A stretch of 64,000 bases of DNA from Haematospirillum jordaniae (GTDB taxonomy: Bacteria > Pseudomonadota > Alphaproteobacteria > Rhodospirillales > Rhodospirillaceae), in the NCBI RefSeq assembly GCF_001611975.1, contig NZ_CP014525.1, forward strand, positions 1,976,001 to 2,040,000, in the 5' to 3' direction. Each line of letters begins with the position of its first letter. The first letter of the stretch is position 1. Below the pieces are notes generated by a model. That model saw nothing but the letters and a program-made list of their open reading frames with translations. It was not told the origin of the DNA and made no database searches. The position numbers and the translations under genes were made by a program. Below, one piece after another: positions 8,697 to 17,248 of this stretch.

Positions 8697-9404
8697 ATGA
8701 AATTCCTTGTCGCAGATGATCACCCTTTGGTTCGCAAGGCACTCAGCATAACCTTGGAGAAAGTTGATTGTGCCGCTTCTGTTCTTCAGGCTGCCGATAT
8801 GACAGAGCTGCTTGGACATCTCGGGGCTCACCCTGATATTGACCTGATTTTGATGGATCTGACAATGCCGGGCACATCAGGCCTCGGAAGTCTGGAACAA
8901 GCAATAAATCATGCTGCGCCAAGCCCGGTGGCCGTTGTTTCTGCAGATGAACGCCCTGAAACCGCGCTTGGGTCCTTGCGCGCTGGTGCCGTCGGATACC
9001 TGCCAAAGTCCCTTCCCGAAGATGTTATGAGGGCTGCCCTGACCTTGATTCTTTCAGGTGGCACCTATGTCCCTCCCTTGGTGCTATCAGCGTACCGGGC
9101 GCCCTCCTTTACCGAACATGGACGAAGGCCCCCTGCCGGCTACAGCAAGCCGGATCACGGTATTTTTGCCTCAACGGCACCTCTCATGGAACAAGGTAGG
9201 GCAACAACCCTAACTCCACGGCAAGCCGAGGTTTTGGAGCTGGTTATCGAGGGATACTCCAACCGCGAGATTTCAGAGATTCTCTGCGTTGCCGAATCGA
9301 CTGTGAAGGTACACATTACAGCTATTCTAAAAGCCTACGCCGTCAGCAGCCGGGCAAAAGCCATCCATGCTGCACGACGCGAGGCAGAACAAGTGCACTC
9401 CTGA
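8697..9404 (+). CDS. NarL/LuxR-type response regulator
   Basis: This is a two-component response regulator of 235 residues. The receiver domain (about 1-120) has the acidic pair ADDHP, phospho-acceptor D54 in LILMDLTMPG, and the lysine of GYLPKSLP. A linker follows, then a LuxR-type helix-turn-helix (about 167-230) with LTPRQAEVLELVIEGYSN and AESTVKVHITAIL. No sensor kinase is adjacent, so the signal is unknown. It is followed by a hairpin shared with hup. Confidence 0.92.
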   Translation: MKFLVADDHPLVRKALSITLEKVDCAASVLQAADMTELLGHLGAHPDIDLILMDLTMPGTSGLGSLEQAINHAAPSPVAVVSADERPETALGSLRAGAVGYLPKSLPEDVMRAALTLILSGGTYVPPLVLSAYRAPSFTEHGRRPPAGYSKPDHGIFASTAPLMEQGRATTLTPRQAEVLELVIEGYSNREISEILCVAESTVKVHITAILKAYAVSSRAKAIHAARREAEQVHS

Positions 9405-9432
9405 TTTTCTGACCTAACGAAAAACATAAAGA

Positions 9433-9460
9433 ACCCCCCTGCCAAGAAAAGCAGGAGGGT
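9433..9460. terminator. Hairpin between the response regulator and hup
   Basis: The arms ACCCCCCTGC and GCAGGAGGGT (one mismatch) enclose an 8-nt loop between convergent genes. Read on the minus strand, a T-rich stretch follows, so it mainly suits termination of hup. Confidence 0.7.
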
Positions 9461-9491
9461 CTTCTGTTGGCAGTAATCCGCCAAGGATTCC

Positions 9492-9764
9492 TCAGGCAAT
9501 AGAATCCTTGAGGGCCTTTCCCGGCCGGAACTTTGGCTGCTTGCTGGCAGCAATCTTGATCTCTTCGCCTGTGCGCGGATTTTTGCCGGTACGGGCCGCA
9601 CGCTTGGAAACGGCAAAGGTTCCGAAACCAACCAGACGCACCTCGTCGCCCTTCTTCAGGGCAGAGGTCACAGCATTAAAAAGTGCATCAACAGCACGGG
9701 CAGCATCTGTTTTGCTGAGGCCGGCTTCATTGGACACGGCGTCGACGAGTTCGCTCTTGTTCAT
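9492..9764 (-). CDS. hup: HU-family DNA-binding protein
   Basis: This histone-like nucleoid protein bends DNA as a dimer. The 90 residues match HU length. The N-terminal helices (MNKSELVDAVSNEAGLSK), GFGTFAV and the DNA-binding arm with RTGKNPRTGEEI and the intercalating proline region are all present. A strong AAGGAGA ribosome site precedes the ATG. Confidence 0.96.
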   Translation of the reverse strand: MNKSELVDAVSNEAGLSKTDAARAVDALFNAVTSALKKGDEVRLVGFGTFAVSKRAARTGKNPRTGEEIKIAASKQPKFRPGKALKDSIA

Positions 9765-10088
9765 AACTCAAGGTCTCCTTGCGTTCAGACAACGAATGGC
9801 AAATAGCAATCCATCCCCCGACCCTTGGTGGGGCAGGCCTCTTCGGGAAACCATGCCCTCCGAAACCAACATCCTGGTCGAGGCGGCAGTTTCATCTGCT
9901 TCACGCCCGGACGCAAGATAATCCCTTACCAAAGGCACATGTTTCCTACCTTGACAGTTTATTTTTTCATCACATCCCCCTTGTGCTCACCCACCAAACC
10001 AGAACATAGGAAGAACGAATGGCATTTTGCCGTGCAGGGAACCCAAAGTCTGGATCCTCCAAGGCCGGCAGGAGATACCCCATCGGGC

Positions 10089-10101
10089 GGCAATATTTAC
10101 C
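10089..10101. promoter_or_regulatory. FlbD (ftr-like) enhancer candidate for fliK
   Basis: The sequence GGCAA-TAT-TTACC matches, with one mismatch, the GGCAA-N3-TTGCC palindrome seen perfectly upstream of fliF in this window. The flanking GC and GC extend the symmetry. It lies about 100 bp upstream of the expected start of the sigma-54 promoter, the usual place for an enhancer-bound activator. In Caulobacter, FlbD binds ftr elements of this general form; the assignment here is inference. Confidence 0.55.
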
Positions 10102-10175
10102 GCATCGTATGTCAAGGCGAACCATACCGGCCAAGCAAATGCACAAGAACGCCCAGCAAAAGCCCAAAACTGATC

Positions 10176-10191
10176 TGGCACACCATTTGCT
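10176..10191 (+). promoter_or_regulatory. Sigma-54 promoter of fliK-flgD-flgE
   Basis: The 16-bp element TGGCACACCATTTGCT matches the sigma-54 consensus TGGCACG-N4-TTGCW at every defined position but one, with the invariant GG (-24) and GC (-12) ten bases apart. Transcription should start near 10202, about 64 bp before the fliK ATG. An activator is required; FlbD, encoded 10 kb away, is the obvious candidate. Confidence 0.8.
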
Positions 10192-10265
10192 GCATTGGCG
10201 GCGGGAGCACCTGTCTGCCCCGGTGCAAAAGATAAATGGGACAACAGAGTCAGGGATAGCCAACA

Positions 10266-11837
10266 ATGGATGTGTCAGCGGTCAAAACGAAAACACCTTC
10301 GAATCAGTCAGGCACCCCGACAAACCCGGATGCCACACCCTCCCTTGATGGTGAGACCCCTGATTTTGCCGCTCTTCTGGCCAAGGGAACATTGACGGAT
10401 GGTACGGATGCCCTGCGTGAGAAACTGATCCAGTCTGCCGATACCCTGACAGCTGCCCACTCCGTAACACGCACCATTGAACGTGCCGAGCGGCCCGAAC
10501 CATCCCAGCGGAGCGTACGTCAACGTACAGAGCCGCGACGGACGGCAGGAGAACGGGATGAAGCACGGGCCTCAACAGGCTCTGCCCATACCGAGCGCAA
10601 AAACAACACCAGCCGAAGCGAGACTGAGTCCTCCTCTTCGGACAGGTCGGAAGGTAAGGACAGGGCTGCGGAATCGCTGGTTCCGCTGGTCTCGCAGACA
10701 CAGGCCATATCCTTTGTTGCCACCTCAGAAGGTGATGAGTCCTTGGTGGTAAACGCAGGAGCACAGGTCAAACTGAACGGGCCACAACAGGCTGGCAATA
10801 GTTTGGTTGATGGGTCTGTACGACAGGGACCGGTAAATCCCGTTGCTGATTTACAGGCAGCAGCCGAACCTACCGATCAAAAAGAGACAAAGCCGAACCA
10901 GATACGGCCACAAGATCTCCGGACAGCCAATATCGCGCAGTCCGAGGGGATCGAGGCTGCCGTTGGGGATGCCGTAGAGGGAGGAATAAAAGTAACCGTG
11001 CGGGCAGAAGCCCGCGATGGGCAAACCCGCTACCAAGGACATGATTTCAGCCAGTCCACCAAGGGAGAATCTTGGACACTGGCATCACAGGCATCAGATC
11101 AAGGAACGACTGGCCAGAATGGCAACAATAGTGACGGAACAGGCCAGAATGGCAAGACAACACAACATCTTCCGCAAGGGAACAACCTCCAGAACGGCGG
11201 TTCAGTACTAGCTGGAACAACCGGTACATCAACATCTTCCTTCCGCACAAGCCTTGACGCATCATCCGGGCAGAATGCCGAAGCTACGTCAGGTTCAAAA
11301 GCAACATCCGCACAAGCCGCTGGCGCAACAACCCAGCAGCAGCGTGAAGCATCCAGAACCACATCTACCTTCAGACCAACACAAACACCCAAGACACCCG
11401 ATCCCAGCCCAGTCGAACAGATACGACTCAAGATAACCAAGGGTGCCATGAACGGTGATACCATTCGCATACAGCTACGTCCCGAGACGCTGGGAAAAGT
11501 TGATATACGTCTGGAAGTCCATGAAGGACGTGTCAGCGCGCATGTTGTCGCGGAGACCCGGGATGCGCTGGACCTTCTCAAGGCAGATGCCCGCAACTTG
11601 GAACGTGCCCTGCAGGACTCAGGGCTGAAGACAGACAGCGGCAGCCTGAATTTCTCCCTGCGTGGTGAAGGAAACCCACGGCAAGCCGATCAGAATGACG
11701 GCGGACGCCAAGGAGCCGGTACCCCTTATGATCCTCACCGTCACTCCCTAGACGATGACCTTGCAGAAGCACCGGACATCGAAAGCCTGCGCAGAACAGC
11801 AGCCGCAGCCCGCGGCGGCGTTGATGTCCGTATCTAG
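10266..11837 (+). CDS. fliK: Flagellar hook-length control protein FliK
   Basis: FliK is a secreted molecular ruler that stops hook growth and switches export to filament proteins. Residues 1 to about 375 are low-complexity, rich in Ser, Thr, Gln, Gly and Asn, as expected for the exported ruler. The C-terminal domain (about 380-470) carries the Flg_hook signature: IRLKITKGAMNGDTIRIQLRPETLGKVDIRLEVHEGRVSAHV in outline, with the typical LRPETLGKVDI core. It has 523 residues. It is first in a fliK-flgD-flgE unit, 21 bp before flgD, behind a sigma-54 promoter. The identification rests on the C-terminal motif plus context. Confidence 0.92.
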   Translation: MDVSAVKTKTPSNQSGTPTNPDATPSLDGETPDFAALLAKGTLTDGTDALREKLIQSADTLTAAHSVTRTIERAERPEPSQRSVRQRTEPRRTAGERDEARASTGSAHTERKNNTSRSETESSSSDRSEGKDRAAESLVPLVSQTQAISFVATSEGDESLVVNAGAQVKLNGPQQAGNSLVDGSVRQGPVNPVADLQAAAEPTDQKETKPNQIRPQDLRTANIAQSEGIEAAVGDAVEGGIKVTVRAEARDGQTRYQGHDFSQSTKGESWTLASQASDQGTTGQNGNNSDGTGQNGKTTQHLPQGNNLQNGGSVLAGTTGTSTSSFRTSLDASSGQNAEATSGSKATSAQAAGATTQQQREASRTTSTFRPTQTPKTPDPSPVEQIRLKITKGAMNGDTIRIQLRPETLGKVDIRLEVHEGRVSAHVVAETRDALDLLKADARNLERALQDSGLKTDSGSLNFSLRGEGNPRQADQNDGGRQGAGTPYDPHRHSLDDDLAEAPDIESLRRTAAAARGGVDVRI

Positions 11838-11858
11838 ATCTGGACGGAGAGAAAGACC

Positions 11859-12971
11859 ATGCCATCGGTAAGTGCTTCGGCCCATGATCAGGCTCTTTAC
11901 CAGCAGCTCACCAAAGAGAATGGTGGGAAAGAGAATGTATCACGGAACAAGCTGGCCAAGGACCTAAACACATTCCTGACGCTTCTGACCAGTCAGCTGA
12001 AGCATCAGGATCCCCTGTCGCCGATGGATTCAACAGAATTTACCCAGCAGCTGGTTCAATTTGCACAAGTTGAACAGCAAATGTCACAAAACGAGAAACT
12101 CGATAAACTGGTCGCTGCGCAGAATGCCAGCTTGGCCGCAACAGCTGTCAGCTATATCGGTAATTATGTGGAAGCAGAAAGCAACCAGGTTCCCCTTCAG
12201 GATGGAAAGGGTCGGTTTGCATACGGCCTGCGGGAAGCGGCCAAACAGGTTGGTATTCTGGTCAAGGACGCCACCGGGCGCGTTGTCCGCTCCTTCAATG
12301 GTGAAACATCGGCCGGGATGCACGACTTCCGCTGGGATGGCAAAGACGACAACGGCGACCAGCTGCCCGACGGAACCTATAACCTTGCCATCACGGCTAC
12401 AAGCGACAAGGGATCTGTTGAAACGTGGTCCACGGCCTTTGGCAAGGTCACAGGCGTCACCAGCAAGGATGGTGAGGTGCTTCTGGTCATGGACAAGGCG
12501 GGTGTGCCAATTTCCAAGATCCTGTCCATCTCTGCCACATGGGACGGCAAGAATGCCTCCTTGGATTCTGCCCTTGGTTATGTCGGCAAGAGTGTCGAGG
12601 TCAGAAGCAATATGCTGACCCTGCAGAATGGCAAAGCCAAGTTTGGTTACACACTGCCATCAATGACGGACAGCACGACAATCAGCATTGTGGATAGTGA
12701 TGGCTTTACTGTCCGGACCTTGGACGGACGTACCGGTAGCGGCAACCACACCTTGGAATGGGATGGTACCAATGATGAGGGGGTTCTTCTGGAAGACGGT
12801 CCCTACTCTATACGGGTAAAGGCCAAGCAAGGAGAAACCTTGCTGGAGAATATTGCCACAACAACTTTTGGAACTGTGAACGCAGTCAGTAATGCCGGCG
12901 GCACACCAATGGTCGTGATGGGCACATCAACGATTCCAGTTTCTGCCATCTTGGCAGCGGCAGGCATATAG
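11859..12971 (+). CDS. flgD: Flagellar hook-capping protein FlgD with duplicated C-terminal domain
   Basis: FlgD caps the growing hook and helps FlgE subunits fold. The N-terminal FlgD motif (about 30-85) is clear: FLTLLTSQLKHQDPLSPMDSTEF. The protein has 370 residues, against roughly 220-240 for ordinary FlgD. The extra length is an internal repeat. Residues 99-225 (YIGNYVEAESN, then RSFNGETSAGMHDFRWDG) and 241-368 (YVGKSVEVRSN, then RTLDGRTGSGNHTLEWDG) are two copies of the tudor/Ig-like FlgD C-terminal module. A GGAGAG site precedes the ATG. It sits between fliK and flgE. Confidence 0.93.
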   Translation: MPSVSASAHDQALYQQLTKENGGKENVSRNKLAKDLNTFLTLLTSQLKHQDPLSPMDSTEFTQQLVQFAQVEQQMSQNEKLDKLVAAQNASLAATAVSYIGNYVEAESNQVPLQDGKGRFAYGLREAAKQVGILVKDATGRVVRSFNGETSAGMHDFRWDGKDDNGDQLPDGTYNLAITATSDKGSVETWSTAFGKVTGVTSKDGEVLLVMDKAGVPISKILSISATWDGKNASLDSALGYVGKSVEVRSNMLTLQNGKAKFGYTLPSMTDSTTISIVDSDGFTVRTLDGRTGSGNHTLEWDGTNDEGVLLEDGPYSIRVKAKQGETLLENIATTTFGTVNAVSNAGGTPMVVMGTSTIPVSAILAAAGI

Positions 12972-12990
12972 ATGCAGGAAAAAGAAAGAC

Positions 12991-13008
12991 TGTCCGCATG
13001 AGCGGACA
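12991..13008 (+). terminator. Short hairpin between flgD and flgE
   Basis: This is a perfect 7-bp stem (TGTCCGC and GCGGACA) with a 4-nt loop, 20 bp after flgD. There is no T-run, so it may be an attenuator or an mRNA-stability element rather than a full terminator. Confidence 0.4.
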
Positions 13009-13107
13009 CAGTATCCGCCCCCCCGGGCCGTCATAAAGCAGAAAGAGTGATCTTCCGTCCTGATCAGAGGCGAAAAGGGACGGGGTAAGAAGCAAGGAGT
13101 TCAACCA

Positions 13108-15294
13108 ATGTCGCTGTACGGAGCCCTGTTTGCCGGTGTGTCCGGCCTATCAGCCCAGTCTACGGCCATGGGGGCAATTGCCGACAACGTCACAAACATC
13201 AATACAATTGGATATAAGGGAACAAAGACAAACTTTGCCACCTTTGTGACCCGTCAGGTCTCGTCAACCTCCTACAGCGCCGGCGGTGTGCAGTCGCGCC
13301 CCCGCACTGGTGTTGACATACAGGGACTTCTGCAATCCTCCACTTCCTCAACCGATGTTGGCATATCCGGTGCCGGCTTCTTTGTCGTGTCAAAGCAGGC
13401 CCTGAACTCCACGGGCTTCGGGTATTCCCGGGCCGGCTCCTTCAAGATCGATAAAGACGGATATCTGCAAAACGTTGGCGGATACTATCTGCAAGGGTGG
13501 CCCTTGGAAAACTGGGATGGATCATTAAGTGCAGCCACCGTTGTCAAAGACGGCAATACATATATGAAATCGTATAAAAACAATCTTGGCGAAACGTACT
13601 ATATGAACGACAACGCCATTGATAATGTCAACCTGCAGCCTATGAACCTCAGCAGTATCGGGGGGACCGCACGGGCAACCTCGATATTGTCCATTGCCGC
13701 CAATCTGCCCTCCGGCGCTCTGGTCGGTGCCACCGAGAAGACAAACGCCCCGATCTTTGACAGCCTTGGGAACAGCCATAACCTGAACTTTTCATGGATC
13801 AAACGGGGACAAAACCAGTGGGACTACGAAGCCATGCCCCCGGCAGGAACCACATACCTGACCCTTGATGACCAGACAGACGCCAAACGCGTGTACTTCG
13901 CTGCAGGACGGGTTGATTTCAGCAATATCCCGGCCGATGGTAAAACAATGACGATGGCCTTGGGCGTGGACAACTACAAATTCCGTTTCAGCACGGTAAA
14001 TCCAACCAGCGGATATCGTGATGACGGAGCCAAGAATAACAGCGTGACAGCAAACGCAGCGGGGGCAAACGGAGATACGATCGTAATAGGGGGGATTACC
14101 TTTACCATTCGGACACCCGGCCCAGCAAGTAATGCAACCGAAGTTGACGTAAGCGGCCTCACAGGGGCCGCAGCTATAGCCAATCAGATCGCCCAGACAG
14201 CACAATCCTATTTCAGTACTCGCCTTGGACCAGGAAATTGGGTAACAAGTTCGGCAGGGGATATTCAATCATCTTTTGAGATAAGCGCGGTTTCAGGAAC
14301 CACGTTTGCAGCGGCGCCGACTCACGCAACAATTGGAAGCGGAACACCCAACGAGTTCGTCATCAACACCACCGGTAAATCATTGAGCCAGATCTTGGAT
14401 ATTCTTGGCAAAATGATCAATACGGCCTCCTCCGCGTCGCTGAATGATGTTGCTGGCCGGTTTCCGCCCTCTCCTCCTGGCAATCTGGCCATCCGGGTGG
14501 CAGGGGAAAATGGCATTATGTTCCGTCAGTTCTCGGCCACATCCGGTCAGGAAATTTCTGTTGATGCATCCGCACTGGAAGACATCAACAACCAGAAATC
14601 TGTTCTCCAGAGCACTGTCTTTACGGTACCAGCCCTTGGCCCCAGCATGTCGTGGATCAAACCAAACAATAACGAACCACCCGCCGTCAAGTTCAATGGG
14701 GATGGTACCATTAATGAACTGCACGGATCGGATGAAACAACAGCCGTTGACCCCCGCTTGCGGGTTCGCGTTGGTTGGGCCAACGGGGCCCTGAATATGG
14801 ATGGGTCAACGCCACTGACAGGTGGCAGCCCCGGTATTGCCCTGTTTCTGGGCAACTACAACAGCCCCAACGAGGCCATGCAGCAAAAAGCAGGGGCGTA
14901 CCAGCTGAACAAGGTTGCCCAGAACGGTAACAAGTTCGGTAACTTTGCCGGTCTGACAATCGGGGAAGATGGTGTTGTAACTGCCCGGTTTGACAACGGG
15001 GTCACCATTCCCATCTTCATGATCCCCTTGGCCACGTTTGTGAATCCGAATGGCATGAACAGCCAAACCGGCAACGTGTTCCAGGAAACGAGCCAGTCTG
15101 GCCTGCCAACCCTGCGCGAAGCAGGAAGCGGGACAGCCGGCATTGTATCCGGTGCATCGCTGGAAGCTTCGACTGTTGATCTGGGAGAAGAATTCACCAC
15201 GATGATCACGACACAAAGGGCCTATTCAGCGGCATCAAAAATCATCACAACAACCGACCAGATGCTGGATGAACTGGTCAATATCAAGCGCTGA
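13108..15294 (+). CDS. flgE: Flagellar hook protein FlgE
   Basis: FlgE polymerises into the hook joining rod and filament. The N-terminal flagellar rod-type domain (SLYGALFAGVSGLSAQS, then ADNVTNINTIGYKG) and the C-terminal coiled region (EEFTTMITTQRAYSAASKIITTTDQML) are both present and form the D0/D1 core. The 728 residues far exceed the roughly 400 of enteric FlgE. The excess is a large central, Gly/Asn/Thr-rich surface domain at about 150-600, as in several other alphaproteobacteria. An AAGGAG site precedes the ATG. It is followed by a strong terminator, so it closes the fliK-flgD-flgE unit. Confidence 0.94.
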   Translation: MSLYGALFAGVSGLSAQSTAMGAIADNVTNINTIGYKGTKTNFATFVTRQVSSTSYSAGGVQSRPRTGVDIQGLLQSSTSSTDVGISGAGFFVVSKQALNSTGFGYSRAGSFKIDKDGYLQNVGGYYLQGWPLENWDGSLSAATVVKDGNTYMKSYKNNLGETYYMNDNAIDNVNLQPMNLSSIGGTARATSILSIAANLPSGALVGATEKTNAPIFDSLGNSHNLNFSWIKRGQNQWDYEAMPPAGTTYLTLDDQTDAKRVYFAAGRVDFSNIPADGKTMTMALGVDNYKFRFSTVNPTSGYRDDGAKNNSVTANAAGANGDTIVIGGITFTIRTPGPASNATEVDVSGLTGAAAIANQIAQTAQSYFSTRLGPGNWVTSSAGDIQSSFEISAVSGTTFAAAPTHATIGSGTPNEFVINTTGKSLSQILDILGKMINTASSASLNDVAGRFPPSPPGNLAIRVAGENGIMFRQFSATSGQEISVDASALEDINNQKSVLQSTVFTVPALGPSMSWIKPNNNEPPAVKFNGDGTINELHGSDETTAVDPRLRVRVGWANGALNMDGSTPLTGGSPGIALFLGNYNSPNEAMQQKAGAYQLNKVAQNGNKFGNFAGLTIGEDGVVTARFDNGVTIPIFMIPLATFVNPNGMNSQTGNVFQETSQSGLPTLREAGSGTAGIVSGASLEASTVDLGEEFTTMITTQRAYSAASKIITTTDQMLDELVNIKR

Positions 15295-15342
15295 TGATCC
15301 CGGCTAATATTATGTGTACAAATTTTTTATACTGATCACGCA

Positions 15343-15379
15343 AAGGAAGCTCCGGGGTGCACAAGACCGGGGCTTCCTT
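15343..15379 (+). terminator. Terminator after flgE
   Basis: Arms of 13 nt (AAGGAAGCTCCGG and CCGGGGCTTCCTT) pair with a single G-T wobble around an 11-nt loop. The hairpin is 49 bp after the flgE stop and separates that unit from the fliF operon. Confidence 0.75.
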
Positions 15380-15417
15380 ACTGTCCGTCTCCTCTTGTCC
15401 GAAAAGCCATCAGACCA

Positions 15418-15430
15418 GGCAAAAATTGCC
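15418..15430. promoter_or_regulatory. FlbD (ftr-like) operator upstream of fliF
   Basis: The palindrome GGCAA-AAA-TTGCC is perfect. It lies 130-143 bp before the fliF start and only 5 bp from a CtrA-like box. In Caulobacter, FlbD represses fliF from a similar site (ftr4) that lies beside CtrA sites. The parallel supports the call, but no binding evidence exists here. Confidence 0.6.
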
Positions 15431-15435
15431 CGGTA

Positions 15436-15450
15436 TTAACCGGTTGTTCA
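15436..15450. promoter_or_regulatory. CtrA-like box upstream of fliF
   Basis: TTAA-N7-TTCA differs by one base from the CtrA consensus TTAA-N7-TTAA. It is about 110 bp before the fliF start codon and adjacent to the ftr-like palindrome. CtrA is encoded in this same window. Confidence 0.5.
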
Positions 15451-15560
15451 CCGTCACAGCATAGCCTCCTGAATACGGGCGCAGGGGCAATCTGACCCTT
15501 GTTTTCAGAAACGTACGTTCTTGGGCACAAACCAAGACGTGGCTTGGCGGGAAGCGGACT

Positions 15561-17177
15561 GTGGACTCATTTGTTCAGCAAATGCGCAATCTGGGGCCGG
15601 CGCGCTTGGCCGCCTTGGCTGGCGTCGCAATTGGTCTTCTTGGCTTTCTTGTTTACTTTGCCACGCGTTTGGGCACACCGCCCATGGAACGCTTGTTTAG
15701 CGATCTGTCCACAGCCGATGCAAAAGCCATTATTTCCGAGCTGGAAAGCCAGAAGGTCCCTTTTGAGCTACGCAATAACGGCACCGAGATTGCGGTACCA
15801 TCCAGCCAGGTTCTTAAACTTCGGGTACAACTTGCAGAAAAAGCGTCCGCAACAGGCGGGGCCGTTGGTTACGAAGTATTCGACCAGATGGACAGTCTGG
15901 GTGCCACCAACTTCATGCAGAACGTCAATCAGGTGCGGGCACTGGAAGGTGAGCTGGCACGGACCATCATGGCCATAGAGGGGGTCAAGGCGGCACGCGT
16001 ACACCTCGTCATGCCCAAGCGGGAGGTATTTACCCGCGAAACACAGGATCCATCTGCTGCCGTCTTCATCAAAATGCACCGTGGCCGCCTGTCCCGTGAA
16101 CAAGCCAATGCGGTACAGCGCCTGATCGCCGCCTCGGTGCCACGCCTGAAACCAGCACGGATCTCTATCGTGGATGATCGCGGTACCCTTCTGACGCCGG
16201 GTATGGAAGATGAAGGCGTCGCCAAGCTCAATACCCAAGAGGAGATGCGCCGCAGGGAAGAATCACGACTCGCACGTTCCTTGGAACAGCTTCTGGAAAA
16301 TGTCGTGGGACTGGGCAAGATTCGGGCCGAAGTCCGCGCCGATATCGATTTTGACAAAGTTGTGACCAACCAGGAAATCTACGATCCAGAAGCTCAGGTA
16401 GCCAGATCTACCGTAAATCGTCAGGAAAGCAACGAATCATCGGAAAATGATCCTGGCAATGTCAGCGTTGCCAACAATTTGCCCAATGCACAAACGGCCT
16501 CCGGTGGCCCTGCTGCCACATCGCGCGAGAACAGGACCGAGGAAACAACAAACTTCGAGATTTCCCGGAAGGTTACCAACCAAGTCAAGGAGGGCCCCCA
16601 AATCCGGCGGTTGTCTGTCGCGGTCCTTGTTGACGGCATTTACAGCACGGGGGACAATGGGGAAAGGCAATTCCAGCCACGTCCGGCCGAAGAAATGGAC
16701 AAGCTGGCTGCTATTGTGCGCTCGGCTATTGGTTTCAATGCCGCGCGCGGCGATCAGGTTGAACTGGTCAACATGCAGTTCCAGGCTTTGGACGAGGCCG
16801 ATCTGGAAGCGCCGTGGATGTTCATGGGTTTCACCAAACCCGAAGTCATGCGTATGGCTGAAAGCTTCGGTGTTGCGATTGTTGCGATCCTGATCATCCT
16901 GATGGTGGTGCGTCCCTTGGTGGCACGGGCCTTCGAGGGCATGGCAGCAAGCGAAGACAACCAGCTGCTGACCGCAGATGGAATGCCCAATGCGCAGCTG
17001 TCCGGCCCAGCGCCCATTCCGGAGGAAGAGGACATTTCTGACGAGCTGATTGATATCGACAAGGTTGAGGGTCGCGTGAAAGCATCATCCCTGCGCAAGA
17101 TCGGGGAGATTGTCGACAAGCATCCGGAAGAGGCCGTGTCGATCATTCGGAACTGGCTGTACCAGGAGGCCGCATAG
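15561..17177 (+). CDS. fliF: Flagellar MS-ring protein FliF
   Basis: FliF forms the membrane-supramembrane ring on which the basal body and export gate assemble. The 538 residues include a first membrane segment at about 14-36, the periplasmic YscJ/FliF ring-building domains (FSDLSTADAKAIISELESQKVPFEL; ALEGELARTIMAIEGVKAARVHLVMP), and a disordered linker. A second membrane segment follows at about 437-462, then a C-terminal cytoplasmic tail ending in the FliG-binding KHPEEAVSIIRNWL. The start is GTG with GGGAAGCGG upstream. It heads the fliF-G-H-N-motA-flbD-flhA-F-G run. Confidence 0.95.
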   Translation: MDSFVQQMRNLGPARLAALAGVAIGLLGFLVYFATRLGTPPMERLFSDLSTADAKAIISELESQKVPFELRNNGTEIAVPSSQVLKLRVQLAEKASATGGAVGYEVFDQMDSLGATNFMQNVNQVRALEGELARTIMAIEGVKAARVHLVMPKREVFTRETQDPSAAVFIKMHRGRLSREQANAVQRLIAASVPRLKPARISIVDDRGTLLTPGMEDEGVAKLNTQEEMRRREESRLARSLEQLLENVVGLGKIRAEVRADIDFDKVVTNQEIYDPEAQVARSTVNRQESNESSENDPGNVSVANNLPNAQTASGGPAATSRENRTEETTNFEISRKVTNQVKEGPQIRRLSVAVLVDGIYSTGDNGERQFQPRPAEEMDKLAAIVRSAIGFNAARGDQVELVNMQFQALDEADLEAPWMFMGFTKPEVMRMAESFGVAIVAILIILMVVRPLVARAFEGMAASEDNQLLTADGMPNAQLSGPAPIPEEEDISDELIDIDKVEGRVKASSLRKIGEIVDKHPEEAVSIIRNWLYQEAA

Positions 17178-17248
17178 AGGTTGGGCTTGTGCCCGGGCAT
17201 GCACATGTTCTGGCCTTTTGATGCATACCTGACAGAGGAGAAGGCACC

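Larger units (their letters stand above)
9765..10265. other. 500-bp regulatory gap between hup and fliK
   Basis: No convincing gene is present; short ORFs here have no family features. The right half holds an ftr-like palindrome and a sigma-54 promoter for fliK, listed separately. The left half should hold the divergent hup promoter, not identified. Confidence 0.6.

Noticed and set aside
13020..13107. Sigma-54 promoter directly before flgE
   Set aside because: A GG-N10-GC spacing exists in the flgE leader, but the surrounding bases do not fit TGGCAC or TTGC.
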